Assembly: GCA_943327965.2 (NCBI GenBank)
Contig: CALPYQ020000103.1
Location: 1-6,347 of the forward strand
Reading direction: 5' to 3'
Origin: Singulisphaera sp. GP187
GTDB taxonomy: Bacteria; Pseudomonadota; Gammaproteobacteria; Burkholderiales; Burkholderiaceae_C
Length of the DNA stretch: 6,347 nt
Part shown: positions 1-5,869 of the stretch, piece by piece
Layout of the letters: each line of letters starts with the position of its first letter
Position numbering within the stretch: the stretch's first letter is position 1
Position numbers and translations under genes: made by a program
The notes under the pieces: model-generated
What the model was told of the DNA's origin: nothing
Databases searched by the model: none
What the model saw: only the letters and a program-made list of their open reading frames with translations

Positions 1-62
1 GTGACGTAGCTTCTGAGCGCGGGCGTGACCTCGAGGTGGTGACCACTGATTGTCAAATTCAT
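1..62 (-). CDS. hpf: Ribosome hibernation promoting factor, HPF/RaiA family (5' part only)
   Basis: Only the first 20 complete codons are inside the window; the gene continues past the left edge. The visible protein begins MNLTISGHHLEVTPALRSYV, which matches the start of the short HPF/YhbH/RaiA family: a first beta strand (NLTISG), then E-V-T-P-A-L-R leading into helix 1. Family members bind the 30S decoding region in stationary phase and promote inactive 70S/100S ribosomes. The ATG at 62-60 is chosen because a full AGGAGG Shine-Dalgarno lies six bases upstream (69-74 on the plus strand). In many betaproteobacteria this gene sits near rpoN, ptsN and hprK, but those would be outside the window. 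The upstream neighbour is an MFS gene on the same strand, 196 bp away, so hpf probably has its own promoter. The call rests on 20 residues but the match is characteristic. Confidence 0.85.
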   Translation of the reverse strand, partial: MNLTISGHHLEVTPALRSYV

Positions 63-93
63 AAAAAGCCTCCTGATGTACTCTCGGTTAAAC

Positions 94-161
94 AACCACC
101 CCACTGTTTTGTAGGTGGGATGGGTTGAATCCACTATGCGCTTCGGGTTCCCTAAAAGCAA
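94..161 (-). promoter_or_regulatory. Candidate hpf promoter and leader hairpin
   Basis: Read on the minus strand, TTGCTT (161-156) and CATAGT (138-133) are separated by exactly 17 bp, giving a plausible sigma-70 promoter with a start near position 126. Transcription from there would open directly into a hairpin: AACCCATCCCAC (126-115) pairs with GTGGGGTGGTT (104-94) around a 10-base loop, with nine contiguous pairs including one G-U. The hairpin ends about 20 bases before the AGGAGG ribosome binding site. It is not followed by a T-run, so it does not look like a terminator. The remaining sequence up to the MFS stop codon (162-258) shows no gene and no clear terminator. The hexamers are only moderate matches, so the promoter is inferred. 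Confidence 0.4.
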
Positions 162-258
162 GCCCGCGTGCATTAACCTTCTGAAACCATCAAGTAGTCC
201 ACCGTTCGGTAGGAAAAGCTGATAAATTCCCATCTTGAAGGGGCTAATGAAAAAGGCT

Positions 259-1488
259 TTATGACGAGTTAGCCGCCCCATGCAGCCTGAGTTTCGAAGC
301 CATCACGTAGCTCAGCAAACTGGCCCCGCCGCCTATGAGCGCAGCCATCCAATAGTGGGTTAAGTTGCCCGCGCCATCTGTGCCCAATATTTGCCCCCCC
401 ACAAAAGCAGCCACACCCATCGAGAGTGATTGAACCGATGAGTTCAGGGTCATGAAGCTGCCGCGTCTGCGCGGATCGGCGGCGGCACCGATGAGTGCCA
501 TGCCAGGAATCATGCGACTGCTCATGATCACGAACAACACCGAAGAGATGGCCAGAATGGCCCATTGGGGCAGACCTGCAGACAGGGTCATGGCCAACAA
601 GGGCAGGGGCATGAGCAGGGCCAAACGACGAAATGCGTGCGCCTTGCCAGCACGGTCTGACCACAGACCAATGAAGCGCGCAGAAATCAGGGTGCTGATT
701 CCGCCAAACAAATACACATACGATATTTCTTCGATTTTAAAACTCGCATTGGCTTGCAAATACAGGGCGATGTAGGGCACCACCGCAAAGCCTGCAAAAA
801 CCATGCTGGTCGACATGGCAAACGCCCTCAAGTGATTGGGGTCGACCAACACCAACCGTAAGTTGGCAAGCAGGCTCATGCCGGCATCGCTTGACGATTG
901 AACTTGCAAATGCCCCTTGAGACTTGGCAATGTATTGAGCGCCACAATCACCAACAAACTGACCATGCAAGCAATGGCCAAAAAGGGCGCGTGCCAATTG
1001 AAATGCGCCACCAAAAAGAGCGCCAAAGGCACGCCAGCCACAGTGGCCACAGAAAATGAAGTCATGACCACGCTCATGGCCCGCCCGCGCCTGTCAAAGG
1101 GAATGACCTCGGCCACGATGGTCTGGGAGATGGCCATCAACACACCCCCAAAAAATCCGGAGGCGATGCGCGCCAAGATTAACCATCCAAAGGTTGGCGC
1201 CAAGCTACAAGCCAAGGCCGCGGCCCCAAACAGGGGGTACAAGGTCAGCATCATGCGCTTGCGGCCAAAGCGATCGATGTAGGTAGACGCCAACAAGCCA
1301 GAGAGTCCGGCGGAGAAGGTGTAAGCCGAAACCAAAAACCCAAACTCACCCGCCGAAATACCAAAAAGTTGGGTGAGCTGAGGCCCCAGCGGCATCATGA
1401 TCATGAAGTCAAGCACGCTGGTAAATTGGATGCCTGCCAACGTGAACAACAGCCAGCGTTCGCGTGTTGGCGACAAATGTGTGGTCAT
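259..1488 (-). CDS. Major facilitator superfamily transporter, DHA1-like drug/metabolite exporter
   Basis: The product is 409 residues with about 12 hydrophobic segments, the normal size for a single MFS permease in the inner membrane. Visible family signatures are motif A in the loop after TM2 (D72-R73-F-G75-R76-K-R), the motif B arginine in TM4 (R107 in LARIASGFFGG) and a TM5 stretch with AGVPLALF followed by FNWHAPF near residues 151-169, typical of DHA1 proton antiporters. A hydrophilic central loop near residues 190-205 separates the two six-helix halves. The ATG at 1488 is preceded by AGGA with eight bases of spacing, supporting this start. The substrate cannot be told from sequence; sugar, amino-acid, arabinose (AraJ-like) and drug exporters all share this pattern. 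It is divergent from corA with 298 bp between the starts, and no local transcription regulator hints at an inducer. No convincing promoter hexamers or terminator were found for it. Confidence 0.9.
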   Translation of the reverse strand: MTTHLSPTRERWLLFTLAGIQFTSVLDFMIMMPLGPQLTQLFGISAGEFGFLVSAYTFSAGLSGLLASTYIDRFGRKRMMLTLYPLFGAAALACSLAPTFGWLILARIASGFFGGVLMAISQTIVAEVIPFDRRGRAMSVVMTSFSVATVAGVPLALFLVAHFNWHAPFLAIACMVSLLVIVALNTLPSLKGHLQVQSSSDAGMSLLANLRLVLVDPNHLRAFAMSTSMVFAGFAVVPYIALYLQANASFKIEEISYVYLFGGISTLISARFIGLWSDRAGKAHAFRRLALLMPLPLLAMTLSAGLPQWAILAISSVLFVIMSSRMIPGMALIGAAADPRRRGSFMTLNSSVQSLSMGVAAFVGGQILGTDGAGNLTHYWMAALIGGGASLLSYVMASKLRLHGAANSS

Positions 1489-1592
1489 AAAAGTTTTCCT
1501 GAACCACCGACTCTATCATTGGCATCTGCACACCGATGAAGACCCGCCAGAAGTCCCCTTCATCGGATTGTCACGTTTCAGCGTCGATTCAG

Positions 1593-1601
1593 TGCCATAA
1601 T
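1593..1601 (+). promoter_or_regulatory. Candidate extended -10 promoter for corA
   Basis: TGCCATAAT fits the extended -10 pattern TGnTATAAT with one mismatch in the hexamer. No good -35 box lies 16-18 bp upstream, which is common for extended -10 promoters. It would start transcription near 1608 and give corA a 5' untranslated region of about 180 bases. This is a prediction from consensus only. Confidence 0.4.
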
Positions 1602-1607
1602 TCGACC

Positions 1608-1786
1608 CATCATTATTTTGGAGTTTGCTCCGTGGAAAGTCACCCTAGTTGGTAGCTTTCGAATGAGATGGTCTCTTCGCTGCACACCGCGCTGCAGCCC
1701 GCCAGTCGTTCGAAAGCTGCTTGCCCTCACTGCCGCCTTATCGAACACTTGGCCCCCAATTTTTTTGGGGCTGAAGGAGATCTGCC
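1608..1786 (+). promoter_or_regulatory. Structured 5' leader of corA, candidate cis-regulatory RNA
   Basis: The leader contains several inverted repeats that are mutually compatible. A small hairpin GGAG-TTTG-CTCC sits at 1620-1631. GTAGCTTTCGAA (1652-1663) pairs with TTCGAAAGCTGC (1709-1720) over 12 bp with one G-U. That stem encloses two hairpins: GAGA-TGG-TCTC (1665-1675) and GCTGCA/TGCAGC (1679-1684 with 1693-1698), which together make a three-way junction. A last hairpin pairs CCCCAA with TTGGGG around a T-only loop (1754-1770). It lies directly before the Shine-Dalgarno AAGGAG (1774-1779), which is seven bases from the corA ATG. Magnesium transporter genes are often controlled by leader RNAs, such as the M-box and the mgtA leader. 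I do not recognise the conserved core of the M-box or yybP-ykoY classes here, so the class, ligand and even the function are unknown. Confidence 0.4.
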
Positions 1787-2773
1787 ATGCTCAATATTTT
1801 TACACTGGCCAACGGCCGTCTCGTCCAGGAAGAGATTGAATCTCTGGAAGAGCTGTCCAAGTTCCAACCTATTTGGGTGGACCTCGAGTCGCCCACCTTG
1901 GACGAAAAACGCTGGATCAAACAGTACTACGGTCTGTCCATTCCTGAAGATGCGATGGACGAGGACATTGAGGAATCTGCGCGTTTTTACGAAGAAGACA
2001 ACGGCGAACTGCACATTCGCTCAGACTTTTTAATCGCCGACGAAGACGAGCCCCGCACGGTGCGATGTGCGTTCATCTTGAACCAGCACAATGCCGACCT
2101 GCGCAGCCGTGGCGTGCTGTTTTCAATTCATGACGAAGACGTACCGGTGTTTCGCTTGTTGCGTTTGCGCGCACGCCGTGCACCCGGTTTGTTGGAAGAT
2201 GCCAAAGAAGTCTTGCTGAAGTTGTTTGATGCCGATGCAGAGTACTCTGCCGACACGCTGGAAAACATTTACGACAAGTTAGAAATTGCGGGCAAATTGG
2301 TTCTGTCAGGCGACGTGACCGACGCCATGGCCGGTGAAGTTCTGGGTGCCATTGCACGCCAAGAAGATTTGAATGGCCGCATTCGCCGCAACGTCATGGA
2401 CACCCGCCGTGCGGTGAGTTTCATGATGCGAAGCAAGATGCTGAACGCCGAGCAGTTTGAAGAAGCGCGTCAAATTTTGCGCGACATCGACTCGCTCGAT
2501 TCACACACCGAATTCTTGTTTGAAAAAATCAACTTCTTGATGGATGCTACCGTTGGTTTCATCAACATCAATCAGAACAAGATCATCAAAATTTTCTCGG
2601 TGGCCAGCGTGGCTTTGCTGCCACCGACCCTCATTGCCAGTTTGTACGGCATGAACTTTCAGTACATGCCCGAGCTGTCCCAAACTTGGGGCTACCCTTA
2701 TGCATTGGCCCTCATGGTGGCCAGTGCGGTGGTGCCCATGTGGTATTTCCGCAGGCGCGGTTGGCTCAAATAA
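1787..2773 (+). CDS. corA: CorA family magnesium/cobalt transport protein
   Basis: This 328-residue protein is close to the usual CorA length of about 316-350. It has a large acidic N-terminal cytoplasmic domain, a long helical stalk (about residues 130-265) and two C-terminal membrane helices (about 266-286 and 303-322). The diagnostic YGMNF signature is at 287-291, at the end of TM1, followed by the periplasmic MPEL loop also found in enterobacterial CorA. The C-terminus is a short basic tail (FRRRGWLK). CorA forms a homopentameric inner-membrane channel for Mg2+ (also Co2+ and Ni2+) that is gated by Mg2+ bound between the cytoplasmic domains. The ATG is supported by AAGGAG seven bases upstream. 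The gene appears monocistronic, with a long structured leader before it and a convergent mtnN gene 27 bp after it. The GMN core is intact, so it should be functional. Confidence 0.96.
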   Translation: MLNIFTLANGRLVQEEIESLEELSKFQPIWVDLESPTLDEKRWIKQYYGLSIPEDAMDEDIEESARFYEEDNGELHIRSDFLIADEDEPRTVRCAFILNQHNADLRSRGVLFSIHDEDVPVFRLLRLRARRAPGLLEDAKEVLLKLFDADAEYSADTLENIYDKLEIAGKLVLSGDVTDAMAGEVLGAIARQEDLNGRIRRNVMDTRRAVSFMMRSKMLNAEQFEEARQILRDIDSLDSHTEFLFEKINFLMDATVGFININQNKIIKIFSVASVALLPPTLIASLYGMNFQYMPELSQTWGYPYALALMVASAVVPMWYFRRRGWLK

Positions 2774-2806
2774 AAGGCTGACCACCACGCCATCAGTGGT
2801 CTAGCC
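2768..2806 (-). terminator. Intrinsic terminator of the fadD-mtnN transcript, in the convergent gene ends
   Basis: GGCTGACCAC (2776-2785) pairs with GTGGTC-T-AGCC (2796-2806) as a 10-bp stem with a single bulged base and a 10-base loop. On the minus strand the hairpin is followed by TTTTATTT, the expected U-tract. The stem includes the mtnN stop codon (2803-2801) and the T-tract overlaps the corA stop codon (2771-2773). On the plus strand the hairpin is followed only by AACTTTGGG, so it should terminate corA transcripts poorly. Confidence 0.7.
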
Positions 2807-3532
2807 AACTTTGGGCCACTGTCTCAAAAACTCAGACACAATGGCCGCGCTGTAACGGCTGGCCACGTCTTTGACAAACTGCAAAAAATCAATGTGCGCG
2901 CTATCGTCCGCGCGGTCTGACAAGGTTCGCACCACGGCCAAGGGTATGGCGTAAGCATGGCACACCTGCGCCAGCGCGGCACCTTCCATCTCGACAGCCA
3001 AGGCGTCAAATATTTCACTTTGCAGCCGCCGACTCTCGGATGCACTCGACACAAATTGGTCGCCGCTGATGATGAGGCCTGCATGCACCTTGGCCTTTGG
3101 CAAGGCCAGCGCAGCACTGTCCATCAAACACCGCGTCATGTTGAGGTCGGTTTGAAAGCGTGAGCGCCCTAGCAAGGGCACTTCATACTGCGGGAATAAA
3201 GGCGAGGCATTCATGTCATGCTGCAGCAACTCCGTACCCACCACCACATCGCCTAACTGCACATGGGCAGCCAGCCCTCCGGCTACGCCTGTAAACAGCA
3301 TGCCTTGCACTTGAAATTTTTCAATGAGCACCGTGGCTGTGATGGCCGCTGCCACCTTGCCTATGCCAGACAAGACGGCGACAACCGCATGGCCATTCAA
3401 ATGACCCACCCAAAATTGACGCCCTGCCACGCTTTGAACATGCGCATCTGGCATGAGCGCCAGCACAGCAGACAACTCTTCCTGCATTGCACCAATCAGT
3501 GCAATTGGCCTCACGCTATGACTTGGGTGCAT
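2801..3532 (-). CDS. mtnN: 5'-methylthioadenosine/S-adenosylhomocysteine nucleosidase
   Basis: The 243-residue product is close to the 232 residues of E. coli Pfs/MtnN. It cleaves the glycosidic bond of MTA, SAH and 5'-deoxyadenosine to release adenine, relieving inhibition of SAM-dependent enzymes and feeding methionine salvage and, where present, AI-2 synthesis. Family marks are IALIGAMQEE at residues 10-19 (E19 matching catalytic E12 of E. coli), TGVAGG at 81-86, SGDQF at 156-160, the ribose-binding V-E-M-E segment at 180-183, and S-D at 205-206 (D206 matching D197). I chose the ATG at 3532. Longer readings need a TTG at 3595 and add 21 residues of atypical sequence deep inside fadD. There is no clear Shine-Dalgarno, and the start overlaps the fadD 3' end by 17 bp, so translation is probably coupled to fadD. 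The gene ends inside an intrinsic terminator. Confidence 0.93.
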   Translation of the reverse strand: MHPSHSVRPIALIGAMQEELSAVLALMPDAHVQSVAGRQFWVGHLNGHAVVAVLSGIGKVAAAITATVLIEKFQVQGMLFTGVAGGLAAHVQLGDVVVGTELLQHDMNASPLFPQYEVPLLGRSRFQTDLNMTRCLMDSAALALPKAKVHAGLIISGDQFVSSASESRRLQSEIFDALAVEMEGAALAQVCHAYAIPLAVVRTLSDRADDSAHIDFLQFVKDVASRYSAAIVSEFLRQWPKVG

Positions 3533-5204
3533 CGCGCAATTCGCGTCGCAAAATTTTCCCCACGGCTGTTTTAGGGAGCTCTGTTTTGAACTCAATCACC
3601 TTGGGTTGTTTGTAGCCCGTCATGTTGGCGCGGCAGTACTCACGCACATCGGTCTCCGTTAATGCCGGATCTTTTTTAACAATGACCAGTTTGACCGCTT
3701 CGCCTGTTTTTTCGTCGGGTATACCGACGGCCGCACACTCCAACACGCCGGGGCACAAGGACACGGTTTCTTCTACATCATTGGGGTAGACGTTGAAGCC
3801 ACTGACCAAGATCATGTCTTTCTTTCGATCGACAATTTTGAAATAGCCACGGTCATCGCGAATGCCAATGTCGCCTGATTTGAAGAAGCCATCAGGCGTC
3901 ATGCACCTCGCAGTTTCGTCGGGACGTTGCCAATATCCAGCCATCACTTGCGGTCCTTTGATTGCAATTTCGCCGGGCTGGCCTAAAGCGGTAACCTCGT
4001 TGCCTTCATCGTCCAACAACTTCATCAAAGTGCTGGGCAAAGGCACGCCAATGGTGCCTGTGAACTGCGTGCTGGTGGTGGGGTTGCAACTGGCAGAGGG
4101 ACTGGTTTCCGACAAACCATAACCCTCGCAAATTGGGCAACCCGTTTTTTGCAACCACAAAGCGGCCACGGCACTGGTAACCGCCATGCCGCCGCCCACT
4201 GACACCTTGAGATTTTTCCAGTTCACTTTGTCAAAGTCTGGATGATTGGCCAAACCATTGAACAGCGTATTGACGGCCGGAAAACTGTGAAATGTTTGCT
4301 TTGACAACTCTTTCAACACGGCCGGTAAATCGCGTGGATTGGGAATCAAAATATTTTTGCCCCCAGTGCGCATGCCAAGCATCATGTTCACCGTAAAAGC
4401 GAAGATGTGATACAGCGGCAAAGCGCACACCGAAGTGGGTTGCTCGTTGGCCGGCACCCGCTTCATGACGGGGTCGTTCCATGCTTCCGACTGCAGCAAA
4501 TTAGCAATCACATTGCGATGCAAAAGCACAGCACCCTTGGAGACACCCGTGGTGCCGCCGGTGTATTGCAAAAGGGCAATGTCATCGCTGTGAACATGGG
4601 GCTTCACAAACCTAGCCTTCTGGCCACGGCGCAATGCTTGATTGAACTTGACAACGCGAGGCAGAAAAAAGTCGGGGACCATTTTCTTCACATTGCGAAC
4701 CACAAAATTGACCAGCGCGCCCTTGGGCATGCTGAGCATGTCGCCCATGGCACAAAGCACCACGTGTTTGACTTGGGTTTGCTGAATGCACTTTTGCAAT
4801 GTGATGGCGAAGTTTTCGATGATCACAATGGCCTTGGCGCCAGAGTCCTTGAGTTGGTGCTCTAGTTCTCGCGGTGTGTACAGCGGATTGACATTAACCA
4901 CCACCAAGCCTGCACGCAAAATAGCCGCTACAGCTACTGGGTATTGCGGCACGTTGGGCATCATGACGGCAACGCGGTCGCCCTTCTCTAAGCCCAAGGA
5001 TTGGAAGTAGGCCGCCAGCGCTTGGCTTTTGACATCGGTTTCTTGATAGCCAATGTTTTGGCCCATGAAACTGTAGGCAGTTCGGTCTGCGTATTTGGAG
5101 AAACTCTCCTCCATCAAACTGACCAAAGAGTCATACTGAGATGCATCTATTTCAGCAGGTACACCCTCCGGGTAGCTGCTTAGCCAAACGCGCTCTTCCA
5201 TCAT
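3516..5204 (-). CDS. fadD: Long-chain fatty acid-CoA ligase (acyl-CoA synthetase)
   Basis: The 562-residue protein matches the length of FadD (561 in E. coli). It activates fatty acids to acyl-CoA through an acyl-adenylate, at the inner face of the membrane, for beta-oxidation and lipid synthesis. ANL-superfamily motifs appear in order: the phosphate-binding loop YTGGTTGVSKGA (214-225), the aromatic/aliphatic region at LPLYHIFAF (262-270), the adenine motif EGYGLSET (360-367), the hinge region GFFKSGDIG to DRKKD (439-463), SGFNVYPNDVEE (468-479), and the C-terminal catalytic lysine K550 in PKTAVGK. The FadD signature region is well kept, which favours long-chain over acetyl substrates. Two adjacent ATGs exist (5204 and 5201); AGGG nine bases upstream favours the first. 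It is the first gene of a two-gene unit with mtnN and is divergent from the Nudix gene. No FadR- or PsrA-type operator was recognised. Confidence 0.95.
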   Translation of the reverse strand: MMEERVWLSSYPEGVPAEIDASQYDSLVSLMEESFSKYADRTAYSFMGQNIGYQETDVKSQALAAYFQSLGLEKGDRVAVMMPNVPQYPVAVAAILRAGLVVVNVNPLYTPRELEHQLKDSGAKAIVIIENFAITLQKCIQQTQVKHVVLCAMGDMLSMPKGALVNFVVRNVKKMVPDFFLPRVVKFNQALRRGQKARFVKPHVHSDDIALLQYTGGTTGVSKGAVLLHRNVIANLLQSEAWNDPVMKRVPANEQPTSVCALPLYHIFAFTVNMMLGMRTGGKNILIPNPRDLPAVLKELSKQTFHSFPAVNTLFNGLANHPDFDKVNWKNLKVSVGGGMAVTSAVAALWLQKTGCPICEGYGLSETSPSASCNPTTSTQFTGTIGVPLPSTLMKLLDDEGNEVTALGQPGEIAIKGPQVMAGYWQRPDETARCMTPDGFFKSGDIGIRDDRGYFKIVDRKKDMILVSGFNVYPNDVEETVSLCPGVLECAAVGIPDEKTGEAVKLVIVKKDPALTETDVREYCRANMTGYKQPKVIEFKTELPKTAVGKILRRELRDAPKS

Positions 5205-5356
5205 CCTGAACTGCCCTTTGTTTTTGAATACTTACAATTCTTACACTGATTGCTATTGTGCTTTATAAATCTTTACTTGTTAGGGCCATACTTGATTCAT
5301 AAAATCGATGCCTGTTAAATCTGTATTCCTTGCCCTGTTAAATCTATTTTCAAAAT
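5205..5356. promoter_or_regulatory. AT-rich divergent promoter region between fadD and the Nudix gene
   Basis: This 152-bp gap is visibly richer in A and T than its neighbours. For the rightward Nudix gene there are two candidate sigma-70 promoters: TTGATT (5292-5297) with TTAAAT (5315-5320), 17 bp apart, and the weaker CTTACA (5240-5245) with TATAAA (5264-5269), 18 bp apart. For the leftward fadD I could not settle on a promoter. A near-tandem 9-bp repeat, ATACTTACA-ATTCTTACA (5228-5245), lies in the probable fadD leader. A perfect 12-bp direct repeat lies on the Nudix side. Confidence 0.5.
5311..5345 (+). repeat. Two 12-bp direct repeats upstream of the Nudix gene
   Basis: CCTGTTAAATCT occurs identically at 5311-5322 and 5334-5345, a period of 23 bp, or about two turns of the helix. 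Both copies lie just before the ATG at 5357. The first copy contains the candidate -10 hexamer TTAAAT. Identical spacing on one face of the helix would suit a pair of protein-binding sites, but a chance local duplication is equally possible. Confidence 0.6.
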
Positions 5357-5848
5357 ATGAGCGATCGTTGGAACCCCAGTGTCACAGTGGCTGCCATCAT
5401 TGAAAAAGATGGCCGTTACCTGCTGATTGAAGAGCACACGCAAGAGGGCCTGCGCCTGAACAACCCTGCGGGGCACCTCGATCCGGGCGAGTCACTGATT
5501 GAAGCTTGCGCGCGTGAGTGCTTGGAGGAAACGGCACACCCTTTTCAGCCTCAACAATTGGTGGGCATTTACCAATCCAGGTTTCACCGGGCTGCCAAAA
5601 ATGGCCGTCCAGCCGAAGAAATTACGTATGTTCGGTTTGCTTTTACGGGCGACATTTCACATCCCATCAAGGGTCAGGCCTTGGACCATGGCATTGTGCG
5701 GGTGCTGTGGATGACGTTAGAAGAAGTGCGCGCATCGGCTGCGTCGCATCGCAGCCCTCTGGTACTGAAATGCATCGAAGACCATGTCAGAGGCCAACGT
5801 TTTCCCATGGACCTCATTCACACCGATTTGTCTGTTTGGAACATTTAG
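5357..5848 (+). CDS. Nudix hydrolase, NudJ-like phosphatase
   Basis: The 163-residue cytosolic protein has one Nudix domain. The Nudix box spans residues 39-61 and reads G-x5-E-x7-R-E-x2-E-E-T-A-H: G39, E45, R53, E54, E57 and E58 are all present, so the metal-binding glutamates are intact. The usual final glycine and aliphatic residue are replaced by A60 and H61. The start (SVTVAAIIE strand, NNPAGHLDPGES entering the box) resembles NudJ, which hydrolyses nucleoside di/triphosphates and thiamine pyrophosphate (HMP-PP). A related protein is often found next to mnmA in betaproteobacteria, but mnmA is not downstream here. The ATG at 5357 fits the family N-terminus, although no Shine-Dalgarno is visible before it. 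The substrate is not determined by the sequence. It converges on the transglycosylase gene with a 21-bp gap and no clear terminator. Confidence 0.9.
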   Translation: MSDRWNPSVTVAAIIEKDGRYLLIEEHTQEGLRLNNPAGHLDPGESLIEACARECLEETAHPFQPQQLVGIYQSRFHRAAKNGRPAEEITYVRFAFTGDISHPIKGQALDHGIVRVLWMTLEEVRASAASHRSPLVLKCIEDHVRGQRFPMDLIHTDLSVWNI

Positions 5849-5869
5849 ACGCGGTCTGCCTCATTGGCG

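Noticed and set aside
153..172. Sigma-54-like -24/-12 sequence before hpf (minus strand TGCACG then TTGCT)
   Set aside because: The -24 GG is missing, and aligning CACG with the consensus puts the TTGC element one base too far away. A 17-bp-spaced sigma-70 candidate explains the region as well.
186..215. Terminator after the MFS gene (ACCG-TT-CGGT inverted repeat)
   Set aside because: The perfect stem is four base pairs, extension meets mismatches, and no T-tract follows on the minus strand.
1663..1839. Upstream open reading frame(s) overlapping the corA start as a leader peptide
   Set aside because: There is no Shine-Dalgarno before the ATGs at 1663 or 1668, the frames run well into corA, and the translations look like random shadow sequence lying over the RNA stems.
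1720..2014. Minus-strand and other-frame open frames over corA and its leader
   Set aside because: They overlap a clearly coding CorA frame, and no recognisable domain or ribosome binding site supports them.
3533..3595. 21-residue N-terminal extension of MtnN
   Set aside because: It would start at a TTG inside fadD, and the extra residues do not resemble the family, whose members begin a few residues before the I-G-A-M motif.
5849..5869. Terminator between the Nudix and transglycosylase genes
   Set aside because: Only a 4-bp inverted repeat (GCCT/AGGC) is visible, with no T-run on either strand.
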